NCBI GenBank assembly: GCA_020081605.1
Contig: JAHREC010000009.1
Span: 1,364,001-1,428,000, forward strand
Source of the DNA: Albifimbria verrucaria
Lineage: Eukaryota > Ascomycota > Sordariomycetes > Hypocreales > Stachybotryaceae
Direction: 5' to 3'
Length of the DNA: 64,000 nucleotides
Both the position numbers and the translations under genes were made by a program. The notes under the pieces were generated by a model. It saw nothing but the letters and a program-made list of their open reading frames with translations. It made no database searches and had not been told where the DNA came from. How positions within the stretch are numbered: the first letter of the stretch is position 1; the number at the start of each line of letters is the position of its first letter. This document shows positions 11,166 through 24,910 of the stretch, piece after piece.

Positions 11166-12312
11166 CGCTGAGAGCCTCGATTTGCCTAGCCACGTGGGCT
11201 CAAAGGCAACATGGCGAGGTAAGGCTTGTACAGGCCATCGGAGCCATAACCCAGCAGCGCTTTTACATCTTTAGATTTATACTGCAGTTATAATAACACT
11301 CATTCTGACTCCTTTGGGAGGATAAAAGTCTCGTAAACCATACGATTCATATGAAGATAATAAGCTTCATTTAGAAAAAGGGTTTCTAAAAACTTTCTAA
11401 AATTTTTCTTAAAACTACATGTATACTCTTTGGCTTGTTGTCTTATGACCACAGATTATCATACCTTTAATGTTTGCTCTTAAGTATTTAGTTGTTTGTT
11501 GATTGAGATGGGTGGGCTGAGTATGCACTTCCTGTTCTCTCACTGTATCTAGGCATGGTTGTACGAGACAATAGTCTGTCTGTAGAGGTGAGACAATATA
11601 GACGATGCTGAATGGTGTTAAATGGCGGAACGGTATCTCAGGCTTTGATAAGCCTACATTTATGCCCGGTACATGTAGGCAGTCAAGCGATTGTATTATT
11701 TAACGTTACTGGAGCGCCACTCGACTTACCTGGCACAGTGATAACGTTAGTGGCGTGCTAAGGACCGGGTGGCTGCAGAAGCCTATAGGTCCACGATGGC
11801 ATACAGTGAGAGTGAGGCGTATCCATGATATAACGAAACCAGAGCAATAGAAAGAAAAGGGCCTGGTCACCTTTGAGTATTGATAGGGCCTAAGTGAACT
11901 CTTGCCTGTGGACCTGCTTCAGTGCTGTAAATGCCTGGATTCAATAGTGGCATGGGGGCATCTGCCACTGTTGAGTCTTGTACAAAGTAAATGCTATTTT
12001 GATTATGTAATGCACTTCGAGGCAGCCTCTGCCTTTGCAGCCCACCTTGTCCACCTACCTTGATAGAGCTATGCCTGAACCGACGATTTTCCGCCCAGCG
12101 CGCTGCAGACTGTAGAGACTCCCGCGACGCTACTTTGGCGATCGTTTGACATACCATCGTCGCGTGTTGGCCCGTCGACCTCATCGGCGTCACCGCATCC
12201 TATGCTCTGTCATCGAGCACGAATCCCTGTTTGAATATATTACTGACCGCCCTTTGCCGAAGCACTTGTTCAAACGCAATACATCCAAAAACACGCCTCC
12301 TCCGTTGTCATT
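11166..12312. other. AT-rich spacer and taf12 upstream region
   Basis: The part from about 11270 to 11480 is AT-rich with no open frame. The last few hundred bases are the likely taf12 promoter and 5' UTR. No gene is supported here. Confidence 0.4.
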
Positions 12313-14559
12313 ATGAATCCAGCACAGGCGCCGGCTCAAGGCCAGCCGCAAGGCCAGCAAGCCGCTGCACCGCAACAGCGCCCTCCGATGTATCAACCAG
12401 CGCAGATTCGAAACCTCCCGCACCTCACCGATGACGAGAAGCGGAAATATGAGGCGGGGTTGCGAAGCTTGTGGACGCGAGCCAACAACTCTCCCCAAAA
12501 CAGCCCCGAGAACATCGCTGCCAGGCAGAAAATCATCGAGTTTTCCAAGATGCTGATCACCAAGATTCAAGCGCGCCGGACGGGCCTACAGCAGCAACAG
12601 CAGCAGCAGTTGCAGGCAGGGCAACAGGGTGCTCAAGGACAGCAGCAACCTGCCGCTCAGACAGCGCCGCAGGCAGCAGCGCAGCCACAACAGCCTCAGC
12701 AGAATCAACAACCACAACAGCAGGCGCAACAGCCAGCCCAGCCCCAAGCTCAACCTCAGGCTCAAGCGATGAACCGACCTCCCTCGGCGCAACAACCTGC
12801 TCCGGCCCAGGCGCCTGCCCAAGCGACACCCGCACCGCAGCAACAGACACCAATGGGAGCTGCTGGCGCACCTCAACAAGCTGGTCAGGTGGCACCAGGG
12901 CAGGTTCAAGCAAATCCTAACGCTGCTGCTGCGCAAGCGCAGAAGCCCAAGATTTCGGACCAGCTGCTACAGCATGTCAACAAGATGGTCTTCCGACCCC
13001 CGCTTCACATTGCGGAGAAGTCTACGGCAGAGGCCGCCAAGTGGATTGAAGAGATGCGTGAACGCTATGCCCGGGCCTTGATGACAATGGAGAGTAGCAA
13101 GAAGCGACTAGCGTCGATGGAGCAATCTTTCAACGAAAGGAAGCAGCAGGGTAATCCCGTCCGGGACGATGAGCTGCGAGCTTTCCAGGTCCGTAAGGAG
13201 CAACAGCTCAAGCTCTACGCCGAAGCCCACAAGTGGATGGACGGTATTCGCAAGCAGCAAGGGAACCTTCAGGGTGCCGGTCAAGCCAGCCAGAATGCTG
13301 CAGCTGCTGCCGCTGCCACCGCTGCTGCGCCTGCCGCTCAGCAGACTGACAACGCACAAACAGCCGGCAATGCGCAGGCTAACGCCCAGAGCAATGTGCC
13401 AAATGTTACGGCAGCTGTAAACGCTGCAACGGAGGCTGCGAGAAACCAGGCTGCCGCTGCCAACAGGGCTTCTCCTGCAAACGGAGTATCAACACCGATC
13501 CAGCCGCCGACGCGCCCTACACCAAGCGTCACTCAGCCCGCCGCGCAACCTACGCAGGTTCAACCTCAGGTTCAGCCTCAAATTCAAGGGCAGGTGCAAA
13601 CGCAGCCTCAACAGCAACCACACCCGCCAACCGTCAACACGGCTCTTGCAGCAAATACCGCCATGCAGAACCAGGCCACGGGCACGCCGACGGGCGCGCG
13701 TGTGCAAACTCCACAGTCTGCGACCGCGGCCTCTGCAGCGGGACCAACTCGGGCTCTCAGCCATTCTGCAGCTCTATCTTTAGCTAACCAAAGGGCTGCC
13801 ACCACCCCGGGAAGCGCGCCAGTTCAAGGTCAACAGCCGGGCGGCGGCACTCCCACTCCAACTGGTGGTGTCATGACCCAGGGCATCATGGCCCCGGGCG
13901 TACAGCATCAGCAAGGGCATCCCCATGCTCATCCTACCCAGTCGCAGCAGACAATCCAATCCAAGATGCCTATCCCGAAGCATCTGCCGGAGCGAGCCAC
14001 AGCGGTTCCTCAGGGCGTAACAGTTGGTGGTGGTGTGAATACCGGCCGTCCCACAATGTCCCAGGGCGGTGGAACTCTAGGTGGTGTCATGAACCAGCCT
14101 GCGGTGCCAAGGATCCCTGCCTACAGCCATGAGGCTGAAGGCGACCATGTCCTGAGCAAGAAGAAGCTTGACGAACTGGTGCGTCAGGTGTGTGGTGGTG
14201 CTGCTGAAGGGCAAGAGGGCAACCTGCTGACGCCCGAGGTCGAAGAGGTAAGCAAGACTCGACTAGCAAGCTGTAGCAAAGTCTATGTACTGACTCGTCA
14301 TTAGAACGTCCTTAACATGGCCGACTCATTCGTGGATAATGTCCTACATGCGGCGTGCCGAAACGCCAAGGAGCGTGGCTCGAAGGTACTCGAGATTCGT
14401 GACATTCAGCTCATCTTAGAGCGAACATACAACATCCGTATTCCAGGCTACTCGTCGGATGAACTGCGCACAGTCCGTAAGGTGTTGCCATCTTCGGGAT
14501 GGATTGCGAAGATGAGCGCGGTGCAGGCTGCCAAGGTCATGCCAGGCAAGACGGACTAA
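12313..14559 (+). CDS. taf12: Transcription initiation factor TFIID / SAGA subunit Taf12
   Basis: Taf12 is a histone-fold subunit shared by TFIID and the SAGA coactivator; it pairs with Taf4 (TFIID) or Ada1 (SAGA). Exons are 12313-14247 and 14305-14559, joined across a 57-bp intron (14248-14304) with phase-exact splicing [13 protein letters not shown]. The N-terminal conserved part has [20 protein letters not shown] very long Gln/Ala/Pro-rich middle follows (roughly residues 92-220 and 310-560), with a short conserved block near residues 215-320 ([16 protein letters not shown]). The C-terminal histone fold runs from [14 protein letters not shown] through [39 protein letters not shown] and the helix-3 segment DELRTVRKV. 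About 730 aa. The frame is intact throughout despite the repetitive DNA. Confidence 0.92.
12589..12760 (+). repeat. CAG/CAA-rich glutamine tract within taf12
   Basis: Runs of CAG and CAA codons with GCT/GCG/CCA encode Gln-Ala-Pro low-complexity sequence. Long GC-rich frames on the opposite strand here are shadows of this tract. Confidence 0.8.
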
Positions 14560-15868
14560 AGACGGAGGAGAGAAGCATGAGTAAGGATGGTGGCAGGCAT
14601 TTTGTTTCGAGTATGGTCAGGTTGGGAATCAACTATAAGGCATTGGTAAAGGGAACGGATTCACCCAGGGATTAGGCACGGCGTTAGGACTGATATAGTG
14701 TGTACTGTAGCTCGACTGCCGCAAGATTTGGACATGCGCGGATCTAGGCGACGAGACTGGCCTGATTCACAGTCCATTGAGAATTAGTGGACTTTTGCTT
14801 GGCTGATTCGGGGCGGCAGATGAAGGCTTTGGCTGTCGCAGGTAGCAATGATAAACTTGAGATTAGCACCAATCGGTTCGTGTTCAAAGTGAGGGCGTTT
14901 TGTTGGTATCCTGGTCTGAGCAGATGCTCTCCATATATAATCTAATGGCTGTTATGTCCGACTGTCCATGTTGGCCCAGTCATTTGTGTGTGTGGTGTTT
15001 ATAGGGAACCGAACAGCTTCCGTTATTGCGAGAGATCTATTCAAGCAAAATAATGTTGCTCTGTGAAGAGTTAATGATTTTTATTGAGTAAAATATTTTT
15101 ATTAGATTTTCTAAATAATATTTACATATTCACTGTTCGTTCTTTCATTTGGCTTGTCAAGTGATTCTGGGCATCACGCGAGGTGAGCCAGCACATGCTT
15201 CATGGATGCAACCACGCTGCATGCATATCGTTGCATAATTCCATCAGGCATGTGCAAGGCGAGCTCGATAAGGCCTGGGCACGGCACAGGCTCGAGGTAC
15301 CTCACAGGCACCAGCATCGACAACGTCACTGCTTGGGTCTCCACCACCTTTGGCCAGACCAGCTTACCATGGTACCCAGGTACCGGCATGCCACCATTTT
15401 TGCCCCAACGCGGGCAAGCGGTACTTGTTGGTACTTCTGCGCACGCACTGACCTGACACGTCTCTCAGGTACTGCCGTGTCTCGGCCCCGTCTCTTAGGT
15501 GCTGCAGAGGTCGCCTGCTCACACTGGATTGCTGTGCTTTGCTCTGCTGGAGGTACTCCGTTCCCAATCCTGCCCCAGCTCGAACCTTCTTTGTCACCTG
15601 CAACTTCACACCAATTCCACCCGTCCAGCAACACCCACCTCCCACCACAGCCAGTTGCCGCCAGCTTGAGCGGACTTCTGTTTCGATAAACCTCTCCGTT
15701 CTTGCTTCTTCCAAGCTGTTTGCTTCACCCTGGTCGAGGCACGCCGCATCCATCCCACCCCGGAACAGGCCGAAGTCGCGCCCTCGCCTCACGGGACCCT
15801 TTTGACCGTCGTCAGCTCCATCTCCCAGCACAGCTCCTGCGACGCAAAATTCGCAATCGACAGGAGAT
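14560..15868. other. taf12 3' region and rpn3 upstream region
   Basis: An AT-rich stretch at about 15060-15130 probably marks the taf12 3' end. The right half is the rpn3 promoter and 5' UTR, with a cluster of GGTAC motifs at about 15295-15555 and a CT-rich stretch just before the start codon. No further gene is supported. Confidence 0.45.
15295..15556. promoter_or_regulatory. Cluster of GGTAC motifs upstream of rpn3
   Basis: Seven GGTAC occurrences lie within about 260 bp (near 15297, 15370, 15379, 15420, 15431, 15469 and 15551), where random sequence would give fewer than one. They lie about 310-570 bp before the rpn3 start. The binding factor is unknown to me; no yeast-type proteasome element (GGTGGCAAA) is present. 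Confidence 0.35.
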
Positions 15869-17742
15869 ATGCCCGGCAAGACGCCCCAGAAAAACGGCAA
15901 GTCTGCCGAGAATGGCCTCCGCGGCAACCAAGACGTCGACATGAAGGACAGCAGCGCAAAGGCCAAGGGCAAGAAGGGCACCAAGGACGGCGACGAGGAG
16001 ATGACCGTTGTTGTACCGCCCTCCAAGGCGTCGAAGCAGTCCGCAGATGCTGATGGCGACGTGTCCATGGGTGGTGAGGACCAGGCCGAGGACGGCGAGG
16101 CCAAGGTCGACCCCGTCGTACAAGCTGTGGCAGGTAGGTCTCTCACGCGAAGACGTGCTTGACATCATCATCATCAGCAAGGTGCTAACCTTTTCTCTTC
16201 CTCCTCTCCAGACATCAAGAGCAACTTTGCGTTACTAGACCGTGCTGTTGCGCTATTCGACCCCAGATTTTCCCTGCGAGCCCTGCGATCCATCTCTCTC
16301 ATCCGCAAGCGCCTTACCCCGACATCATCGCACAAGCCATCGTCGATACTTTCCCGGCAACCACCACATCAGGAAACGTCGCCAAGGAGCTCCTCGTGGC
16401 CATCGGCCGCGAGAGCACCCGCTCGGCCGCTCTTCTGGCGCCGAGATGGAGGTTGACAGCGAGCCCAAGGCTGGCAAGAACGGCGCTAAGAAGGAGACCA
16501 AGGACATCATCCCCGAGATCGACATCTTCCTCGGAATCCTTGTTCAGGTCTACCTGTTTGACAGCAAGAGCTACAGCAAGGGACTTGAGTTCTCCAAGTA
16601 CCTGTCCGAGCGCATCCAGACTTTGAACCGCCGCACACTAGACACGCTCTCCGCCAAGGTCTACTTCTACTTTGCCTTGTTCTGCGAGCACATGGATCCT
16701 TTGCCTCCCTCTCCCGAATCTCCCATCGTGGCTATTCGACCGACGCTGCTTGCCGCCCTCCGAACCGCCGTGCTACGAAAGGATATCGATACTCAAGCAT
16801 CCGTGATTGTCCTGCTTCTCCGCAACTACCTCCTGACATCACACATCAGCCAGGCTGACCTACTCGTATCCCACACACAATTCCCCGAGAATGCGGCCAA
16901 CAACCAGGTGGCACGATTCCTATACTACCTGGGCCGCATCCGAGCGATCCAGCTGCGGTACACTGAGGCACACGAGCACCTGACGGCAGCCACTCGCAAG
17001 GCTCCCTCAAGCACCTGTGCTGCTGGGTTCACTCAGACTGCTACTAAGCTCCTGCTGGTAGTCGAGCTGTTGATGGGTGACATTCCCGAGCGTGCTACGT
17101 TCCGCCAGCCTGCCCTGGAAGATGCTCTGCATCCCTACTTCCTCCTCGTTCAAGCTGTTCGAGTTGGTAACCTCGAGGACTTCGAGACGGCCATTGCCGA
17201 TCACGCAGACACTTTCCGACGAGATGGCACATACACTCTGATTCTGCGTTTGCGACAGAACGTCATCAAGACTGGCATTCGCATGATGTCACTCTCATAC
17301 TCCCGCATCTCGCTCCGCGACATCTGCATTCGTCTCCACCTCGGTTCCGAGGAGTCAGCTGAATACATTGTCGCCAAGGCGATCCGCGACGGTGTCATTG
17401 AGGCAACTCTAGATCGTGAGCGGGGTTTCATGAAGAGCAAGGAGGTGGGCGATGTCTACGCGACAAGGGAACCGGGCGAGGCGTTCCACGACCGAATCCG
17501 CGCATGTCTCGCTTTGCACGACGAGAGCGTAAAGGTAAGAATAACACCCAGGTCAAATCGTTTGTAGTTGGACACCAAGCTAACAGTGATTTTAATAGGC
17601 GATGCGCTTCCCCATGAACCAGCACCGGCTTGAACTCAAGAATGCCCAGGAGGCGCGTGAGCGCGAGCGCGAGATGGCCAAGGAGATACAGGAGGGTGAT
17701 TTGGACGAGGATGATCTTGGCGGTGACTTTGATGGCATCTAA
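15869..17742 (+). CDS. rpn3: 26S proteasome regulatory subunit Rpn3 (PSMD3)
   Basis: Rpn3 is a PCI-domain scaffold subunit of the 19S lid. Exons are 15869-16133, 16213-17534 and 17599-17742. Intron 1 joins VQAVA|DIKSNFALLDRAV and intron 2 joins ESVK|AMRFPMNQ. The N-terminus is acidic/lysine-rich low complexity (to about residue 85). The helical repeat region follows (FALLDRAVALFDPRFSLRAL, IDIFLGILVQVYLFD, YFYFALFCEHMD). The C-terminal PCI domain contains YSRISLRDICIRLHL and YIVAKAIRDGVIEA. The C-terminal helix carries AREREREMAKEIQEG and ends FDGI. Two frame breaks early in exon 2 are each repaired by one C: CCCC at 16317-16320, and the GGCCGCTC stretch near 16425-16431. No conserved segment is lost after correction. 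Confidence 0.92.
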
Positions 17743-18645
17743 GTCGTTCCTGTTGAGGGAACAGTGGTAGGGTCTAATAGAGATTGCGGTTGAAGAGAGT
17801 GGCTATGCAGCCGCAGGTACCTGCGGCCAATCGAGGAGCCAGTTCAGGTAGGCTTCCTCGTGTGTACAAGATACTCGGATACGGAGACTGGAGCAATAAG
17901 GGCAGAAGGTTGCGGTTGTGAATACTGTTCATCTGTTGAGATGCTGTATGAATTGCTGTGCTTCAAAGTCGTAATGTTTTACCTTGTCTTTTCGTAGGAC
18001 GGAATCGAATCGTCCACTACAGTAACCTAGGATGATTGCCCGTAGAAATGGCCAGGAACAACGCACAGTTGATTCTTGGCCATCGATGCCCTGGCAAGAC
18101 TGTGACTCAATATCACCCGTAGTCGGCATATCCCAGTGTAAAGCCAACAGAGGATGTATGTATGCAGAGCAATGTCCTTGCACCTCAGACAAGGTACAAG
18201 TTGACGTAAGCCAAAAATAGGACTGGCTAGCTGCGGGAGGCCCAGTGGAGTGTGGGAGTCGCTGCGTATGTTCGCAGTTGCGCAGGAACCAGGGTTGCAA
18301 GGGAATTGTCCGATTGGCTATCGCCTCCATGACCGACCAACGGAACCTCACAGAGGCCTACCACTGTTTGACTCACTCATGCAGTAACATGTGTTGGTTG
18401 TCCTAATCTGAAGTTTCTTAGCTGCCGTCTTGGGGTTTTTTAGGGCGTGTTTAGGGGGATCTGCGTGTGTTGCTGGCGTGGGCCGTGCTGTCACAAGGTG
18501 GGAGCGTAGATGCGCATCAGCGCGTTGTAAGATGGAAGCTACATATATAACCTGATGGCAACTCTCGCTCGGTTTTTTTCAATCATTCAATCTCGAATAC
18601 ATTTACAACACTCCAGAACAGCATCAACATCTATATCAAGTTACG
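17743..18645. other. Intergenic region between rpn3 and the LRR gene
   Basis: This holds the rpn3 3' UTR and the LRR gene promoter. No gene is supported; open frames are short and lack motifs. Confidence 0.45.
18544..18550 (+). promoter_or_regulatory. Probable TATA box of the LRR gene
   Basis: TATATAA lies 96 bp before the ATG at 18646 and is followed by a CT-rich and A-rich leader, a common arrangement for inducible fungal promoters. Confidence 0.4.
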
Positions 18646-20683
18646 ATGGCCGCAGCAACCCAAGTCAAATTGACCACTCTTGAGCCGCTAAATGGCCAAC
18701 CGTCTATTCAGCTCAATGGTGAAGCCGAGGCCCAGGTCAACATGGACGAGGCGATTCATATAGCATCATTGTGCAAGCAAGGTCTCAATGTTCTTGCAGC
18801 TTCTTTTCCCGACTTCGACCACAACAAGGGCTACACGGCCGATGAGATTCTCGCTTTGCCCCTGAGCCTACATCGTGTGTCTGATGAGCTATATCAACTT
18901 CCTCGTCGCCGGTCTTCGCGCCAACCGCTTGCCTTGGCAATTTCTTCGTTGTTATACCCCATTCATGAGAATTCTTTAGCAGCCATAATCCGCTATGAGG
19001 CTGATCGTGTGCGCCTGCGTGGATTGGCCGCTTTACAGCGGCGATATGATATGCTTCTCAAAACGAAAATGAACGGACACACGGCACATGGCATGACGGG
19101 TGGTGCACCGCCTGGTGTGGCCGCGCCTGTTTGGGCAAGCCGAATCCTGTCCCAAGGCCCTGGGATCCTTCACGAACCCCGGTTTCTATAGAGGGTGCAA
19201 AAGCATTACCGATGCCCGTCAAGGTCGCTGAGGCAGCTGACCTTGCTCCGTTCCTAGGCCATCTCAAAGGTGGTGGTACTCATGAGCTCAACGACATCTA
19301 CGACGGTCATGAGCTTGATGGCGGACTGGGAGAGCCATACTATGGCGTTAAAGGAGCTGAGTTCAAGAAAGGCGTCGTCTACGCTGACGGCCGCATGGAT
19401 CTATGCAAAATGGTCGTCGGCCCGGATCACATCTGGAATCTCATGGACAGCCTGCGCAGCAATGAGTTTGTGCGGCACTTCCTGCTGGGCAACAACATCA
19501 TCGGGCCGGTCGGCGCGGAGGCCATTGCCAACTTCATCAGGAGTTGCCCAACCGCATGGATACGTGGTATCTGGCTGGTAATTGCATCGACGGCGCAAGC
19601 TTCAAGATCCTTGTGGATGCGTTGATTGGCTCGGCCGCGGTGACAAACGTCTGGCTGAAGCGGAATCCGCTGGGTCCTGGTGCTGCGCACGATGCGTTCC
19701 GGCTCATCACAGAGACTAAGAATCTTCGGACGTTGGACCTTGACCAGACTGAGCTGGGAAACCGGGGTGTTGCGGACTTATTCAACGAGTTGGCTGCATA
19801 CTCTGGTCCTGAGGAAGCAAACTCCCGCTGCGCAACATCTACCTCAACGGTAATGGTATCTCCACCGAAGCTGCTGCAGCCATCGGCTTGTTTCTGCAGT
19901 CTCCTCACTGCGGCCTAACCTCGCTATACATCTCGGCAAATCCGCTTGGGTAACAAGGGTATCGAAGCCTTGGCCGCCGCTTTGCCTCACGCACCGTATC
20001 TGACACGACTGTCCGTACAATCGGTCGGCGTCAGCACAGAAGGTGCAATTGCGCTGTGCAAAGCCGCGGCCGGGCACCCTGGCCTGCGTAGCTTGGATAT
20101 AGGCCAGGGATACGCAACGGAGGATCTGAAGCAGGCTTACAATTACATCGATGATGGGGCTGTGCCCGCTATATCGGAGATGCTCAGGACTACACAGCAC
20201 TTGGAGTATCTGAACTTTGGCCACTGTCCCCTCACACCTCCCGGACTCCTCAAGCTCTCTTCCGCTATTCTCGAAAGCCCGTCTCTCCTTTACTACGCAG
20301 CCTACTCCATTCTCCCTGACCCAACCCGACCACCAGCCACTTTCAAGCCATCCGTGGAGCTCCCCGTCCCAGACGACGGCACGCGGACCAAGCCAGAGAT
20401 CGAAGCCGACAAGGCCGTCCGAGCACACCTCGAGGCACACATCCGGGAGCGCTACGGCGCGGAGACCACCTACACCAGGTTTCTCGAGGAGGAGCGGCGA
20501 TGGCTGACCAACGACCGTGACGTGCGCAAAATTGACAGTGTGTACCGCAATCGCGATGCAGGACGGGCACGGCGCGGACTGATGACGCTTGTGAAAGATT
20601 GGGATGAGGATGATGACACGTTGGAGCAAGTTCGGATGGCACAGGGGCCTATCTGCACTTTGAGGCGGGCGGTTAAGGCTTGA
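18646..20683 (+). CDS. Leucine-rich-repeat protein, ribonuclease-inhibitor type
   Basis: Single-exon protein of about 680 aa. The N-terminal third (to about residue 190) is helical, without recognised motif. The rest is a run of RI-type repeats with the pattern LxLxxNxxGxxGxxxLxxxL: FLLGNNIIGPVGAEAIANFI, WYLAGNCIDGASFKILVDAL, VWLKRNPLGPGAAHDAF, IYLNGNGISTEAAAAI, LYISANPLG then NKGIEALAAALPH. The C-terminus is an acidic/basic helical region ending LRRAVKA. Four frame breaks interrupt it: GGG at 19133-19135, AA at 19550-19551 and AAA at 19819-19821 each need one base more, and GGG at 19948-19950 one base less. All repeat residues are preserved, so I read it as one intact gene. Function is unknown; RI-type repeats bind proteins, and distant relatives include Ran GTPase-activating protein and NOD receptors. 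Confidence 0.75.
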
Positions 20684-21443
20684 TGGGTTGAAGGGGTTTT
20701 CTTATATGGTTAACGATATGATATAGGGATCTCGAGAGGACGGGAGAGGAATCTGAACTATGGGTTATGAAATTGTATTATCTCGTATAGTTATGCGACT
20801 AGTTTGATCTTGAAGTCATTAAATTATTTTGTCTATTACTACAATATTTGATGCACTTCATTGGGGAGTTCTAGGAGACAATGAGTGATAGGTATGGAGG
20901 TCGAGATACTACTGGTATTACCAGAATGTCCGATGTATAGGATAAAATACTATCAAGTAAGTATCTGATTTAATCCCATGAACTGCGTATATTATTTTTT
21001 TGTATACCTTTACATGGTTCATGCAATAGTTCTCTTAGACCCTGGTAGACTGGTGTTTACATAGTCCATGCAAGTCGTGTAATGGCATAGCAACCCAAAC
21101 TGGCTTCTCTCCAGTCCATTAATATGTATCTTTAATATCTCGTACAGACTCTTCACAACTAATGAAGATAAGATACTTCAAACCCAGAATAAAATAACCA
21201 AGCCCACACAGAATTGCTGTTCTGCCAACTCCATCTTCAGCAACCCCCTGCTAAACCAGATCGATAAGATAAGTTAAACCACACCCAAACAACAAGACCC
21301 CACCGTCCAAAACGGCTTGCCAATCACCAGCAAATCGCAAAACACCCACCCTACCCTACCAATCGCCCCCAACCAAGAGACCGCAACGCCCATCTTTTCT
21401 TTTTCCTCTTTCTTTTCTTCCCTTCTGGCTCGCGCGCTGAGCC
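20684..21443. other. AT-rich intergenic region
   Basis: 3' region of the LRR gene and promoter of the acetyltransferase gene. The middle (about 20760-21030) is AT-rich. No gene, RNA or inverted repeat is seen. Confidence 0.45.
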
Positions 21444-23386
<1,943 letters not shown>

Positions 23387-24560
23387 GGACTGCATGTTCT
23401 TAAGCAGGACCGTGGTGTAGTTTTTACAAAACCCAATGATACCCCTTTTTTTCTTCATTGTCAACTTGCTTTTACCGTGTTCCCAATACAACATACAAAG
23501 ACAGTGATACTCTACTGTACAAACCCATACCGGCATGTCCACAAACGAACGGGAGGAACCGGCTGCTGACACGGGAGGCTACACATGCTTACGTGAGAAG
23601 GATGACTCCCTATCCACGACGAGGTGGTGTGAAGACCTCTGAGCAATGAGGATCCATTGCAGCACACACATACATGCGTCAGTCTCCCTCTGCTCCTTCA
23701 GGCTGCTCCCTCCCTCCGACCACCGCCACAGAGAGGAGAAAAGGGGGCGTAAGAGAAGAAGAAAAAAATTCAGAGGTTCCCATGGATATGCTGGCCTGAG
23801 GTGAGAGAGGTCGTCCCAAGCCGGAAAAGGAGCTTGGGCCAGGTGCCGCTGCAGGTGTTACTTTCCTGGCGGTGTCTTGGACGGGGGCTACAGTACAGGT
23901 GGTGAGCCAAAAGAAGAAAATACGAAAAGGAAAGAAAATCAATGGTAATATTGACTACAGTTGTATGTTTACCTGTTCTGGGCCATGCTATGAATCCAAT
24001 GGTGCAAGCAGTTGTGTAAACCTGAGCTTGCCTTTGAGCTGTCACTTTGTTCTATTTTTCTTTTTCTTTTAGTTTTCTTAGTTCCATTTCTACTTCCTTG
24101 TCATGCTATATTTTATTTTATTTCGTTTTATTTTACCGTATTGTATTGTTCATTTCCTTTCTACCATGTATCGAATATAACCCCTGTCCCAAAACAGAGG
24201 TACATCTGCCCTGTACCGTTACACTGCTCTGCTGTCCACGTTTTCGGCTTGCCGCTTTGGGCACCTCGAGCTCTGAATTTCCTTCATCCTGGCACCCTCC
24301 CAGCTAACCTACAGTACGATGTACAGCCAGCCATGCGGTCGGAAGCGAGGTGTTGCATCCAATCGGTACGGACACGCCCTCTGCACAAGGCTGCGGCTTG
24401 CCTACCCGAGACTTTCCGATCGCGACAGTCCTATTCCAAGGGTGCTGGGCATATCGTTATTTACCGTAGACGGCGGTCTGGATATTACGTTTCTGGCCTT
24501 TGCTGAGCGACAGAGGAGAAAAGCGAATGCGGTTGTGCCAGTCACCTAGCCCACAAACAG
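23387..24560. other. Intergenic region, no supported gene
   Basis: Contains the acetyltransferase 3' region and an AT/T-rich stretch at about 24050-24160. Short open frames only. Confidence 0.4.
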
Positions 24561-24576
24561 TACCTTAATTAAGGTA
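24561..24576. repeat. 16-bp perfect palindrome
   Basis: TACCTTAATTAAGGTA is identical to its reverse complement. It lies 18 bp beyond the stop codon of the 93-aa open frame at 24595-24876. Confidence 0.7.
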
Positions 24577-24594
24577 AGCAGTTAACCAGTGCAG

Positions 24595-24876
24595 CTACAG
24601 CAACTCCGCTTCAGCGCTCGGCAATGTTGATTGATTTGGCCTTCTCCCCCAAAAGCCTAAATCAATGTACCGGGACTTTCCCGAATCGAAACAGGCATAC
24701 AGGGTAGCTCCAGCACCGCAACGGGAGCTTGCAAAATAAGCATCAAATCCCTCGTTGCTCACCAGCTCCAAGTATCTGGTACCTCGGTGAGCGAGCTCTT
24801 CTTCGTCTTCGTAGCAAAAGACCATGCCTCCTCTTCCGGTTCCGTCGACATCAAAACGCCGTGCCTTTTGTGACAT
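24595..24876 (-). CDS. Hypothetical 93-aa protein
   Basis: Uninterrupted frame MSQKARRFDVDGTGRGGMVF...SAEAELL with an acidic block (YEDEEELAHRG) and two close cysteines near the middle. Codon choice looks like that of neighbouring genes. I recognise no family and see no intron, signal peptide or membrane segment. It is bracketed by two perfect palindromes (24561-24576 and 24891-24910). It may be a real small gene or a chance frame. Confidence 0.3.
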   Translation of the reverse strand: MSQKARRFDVDGTGRGGMVFCYEDEEELAHRGTRYLELVSNEGFDAYFASSRCGAGATLYACFDSGKSRYIDLGFWGRRPNQSTLPSAEAELL

Positions 24877-24890
24877 TACCTTACTTTACT

Positions 24891-24910
24891 GCCTAACGAC
24901 GTCGTTAGGC
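24891..24910. promoter_or_regulatory. 20-bp perfect palindrome just upstream of the 93-aa frame
   Basis: Two 10-bp arms (GCCTAACGAC and its complement) meet without a spacer. The centre ACGACGTCGT contains the ACGT core used by bZIP factors. The site starts 14 bp upstream of the ATG at 24876 (minus strand), so it could be an operator, or the end of a small inverted-repeat element. Confidence 0.4.

Noticed and set aside
12557..12936. Long Leu/Arg-rich open frames on the minus strand inside taf12
   Set aside because: They are antisense shadows of the CAG/CAA repeat region and have no conserved content.
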